Source: Streptomyces sp. RKAG293
GTDB lineage: Bacteria > Actinomycetota > Actinomycetes > Streptomycetales > Streptomycetaceae
Assembly (NCBI RefSeq): GCF_023701745.1
Contig: NZ_JAJOZB010000001.1
Location: 3,416,501 to 3,480,500, forward strand
Direction: 5' to 3'
DNA length: 64,000 nucleotides
Each line of letters opens with the position of its first letter. The stretch's first letter is position 1. Positions 63,414-64,000 of this stretch are shown one piece after another. The notes under the pieces were generated by a model. The model was not told the DNA's origin. It saw only the letters and a list, made by a program, of their open reading frames with translations, and did not search any database. Both the position numbers and the translations under genes were made by a program.

Positions 63414-64000
63414 GTGACACAAACGCCGACGGGGAGCGGAATCCCGGCCGCGCAGGGCTACGGTGCCCCGCCCGCGCCGCGCGTTCCCCAGCAGCCCGTG
63501 AGGCCGCCGGCCGCACCGCCGCCCCCGCCGCCACGGCGGCGGGCCTGGAGCGAGGGCGCGGACCGGCTGCGCGCCGCCGCGACGACCGAGCCCGGCCGGC
63601 TGCGGATCATCGGCGCGGTACTGGCCGTGCTGGTCGTGGCGTTCGGCGCGGTGACGGCGTGGCAGATCACCGACCGCGCCTCGGCGGCCAGCGACGTGGT
63701 CAACCACAGCGCCCCGCTGAGCGCCAAGGCCGCCGAGATCTACCGGTCGCTGGCGGACGCGGACACCACCGCCTCCGGCGGCTTCCTCATCGGCGGCCAG
63801 CAGCCGAAGTCCGTCACGGACCGGTACGACGCCGATCTGCGGACGGCGTCGAAGCTGATCGCCGAGGCGGCGGGGAACGCCCAGGGGTCCGCGACGACCC
63901 TGGAGCAGATCTCGCTGCTCAACCAGCAGCTCAAGGGGTACACCGAGGCGGTGGCGAACGCCGGTGTGTACAACCGGCAGGGCTACCCGGTGGGCGGTGC
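63414..64000 (+). CDS. Membrane sensor-like protein, 5' part
   Basis: An open frame runs off the window end after 195 codons. A Pro/Gly/Ala/Arg-rich cytoplasmic start is followed by a helix (residues 67-85, RIIGAVLAVLVVAFGAVTAW) and an extracellular, mostly helical segment (about 88-195) with SLADADTTASGGFLIGG. This resembles four-helix sensor domains at the head of histidine kinases or chemoreceptor-like proteins. The GTG at 63414 has GGGGGAGGG upstream. The effector domain is outside the window. Confidence 0.75.
   Translation, partial: MTQTPTGSGIPAAQGYGAPPAPRVPQQPVRPPAAPPPPPPRRRAWSEGADRLRAAATTEPGRLRIIGAVLAVLVVAFGAVTAWQITDRASAASDVVNHSAPLSAKAAEIYRSLADADTTASGGFLIGGQQPKSVTDRYDADLRTASKLIAEAAGNAQGSATTLEQISLLNQQLKGYTEAVANAGVYNRQGYPVGG

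Noticed and set aside
1..64000. CRISPR array, insertion sequence, prophage or integrative element
   Set aside because: No regularly spaced repeats, transposase, integrase, phage structural gene or attachment-site duplication at the tRNAs was seen.

Overview
This is a high-G+C actinobacterial chromosome segment, almost certainly from Streptomyces or a close relative. The evidence is very high G+C at third codon positions, frequent GTG starts with GGAGG-type ribosome binding sites, long rho-independent hairpins without U-tracts, and a gene order that, as I remember it, resembles the S. coelicolor core around ndk-folC-valS-clpX-clpP-tig to pepN and a ROK/ABC sugar operon. I see no insertion sequence, prophage, CRISPR array, rRNA or replication origin. 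The window is mostly conserved core chromosome with a modest accessory layer.

Layout. (1) 0.2-12.1 kb: core genes, mostly on the minus strand: ndk, a DUF4233 membrane protein, folC, valS, then two tandem plus-strand Pro/Gln-rich membrane paralogues, then clpX, clpP2, clpP1 and tig, with a candidate ClgR operator upstream of clpP1. (2) 12.0-20.3 kb: tRNA-Pro(UGG) and tRNA-Gly(UCC), an ArsC-like protein, a secreted repeat protein, an AsnC/Lrp regulator divergent from an asparaginase, a membrane-anchored PP2C phosphatase, an Eis-like acetyltransferase, and a nei-rpiB pair. (3) 20.4-26.2 kb: amino-acid permease, inverted bioY, second amino-acid permease, an Fe/Mn superoxide dismutase with a candidate Nur box, a VOC protein, and a DsbA-family gene carrying a one-base frameshift. 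(4) 26.3-39.9 kb: two paralogous M1 aminopeptidases (PepN) enclosing an AbiEi/DUF559-like protein, a large secreted subtilase and a MacB/FtsX-type ABC exporter. (5) 40-46.4 kb: a probable accessory stretch with an AAA ATPase fused to a nuclease-like domain, two EamA exporters, a methyltransferase, and an MFS exporter divergent from a MarR regulator with a palindrome in the promoter. (6) 46.5-54.9 kb: malQ, an amidase, a 0.54-kb gene-free region with a nested inverted repeat and duplicated GC-rich repeats, a secreted GH84-like glycosidase, and an HNH nuclease. (7) 55-63.2 kb: an MscS channel, then a ROK regulator and an operon for a CUT1 ABC importer without its own ATPase, a GH4 phospho-glycosidase and a BadF-type sugar kinase, closed by a strong terminator. 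The window ends inside a membrane sensor-like gene.

Functional links. clpP1-clpP2 look co-transcribed, with clpX separated by a hairpin. The ROK operon forms a plausible unusual route: import of an unphosphorylated disaccharide, phosphorylation by the BadF kinase, and cleavage by the NAD-dependent GH4 enzyme. The GH84-like secreted enzyme nearby may feed amino-sugar fragments, but that is inference. The points most worth follow-up are the 78-nt nested inverted repeat at 50459-50536, the GH84 active-site Gln-Asp pair, the ABC/kinase/GH4 logic, the ATPase-nuclease fusion with a palindrome before its start, and the frameshifted DsbA-family gene.
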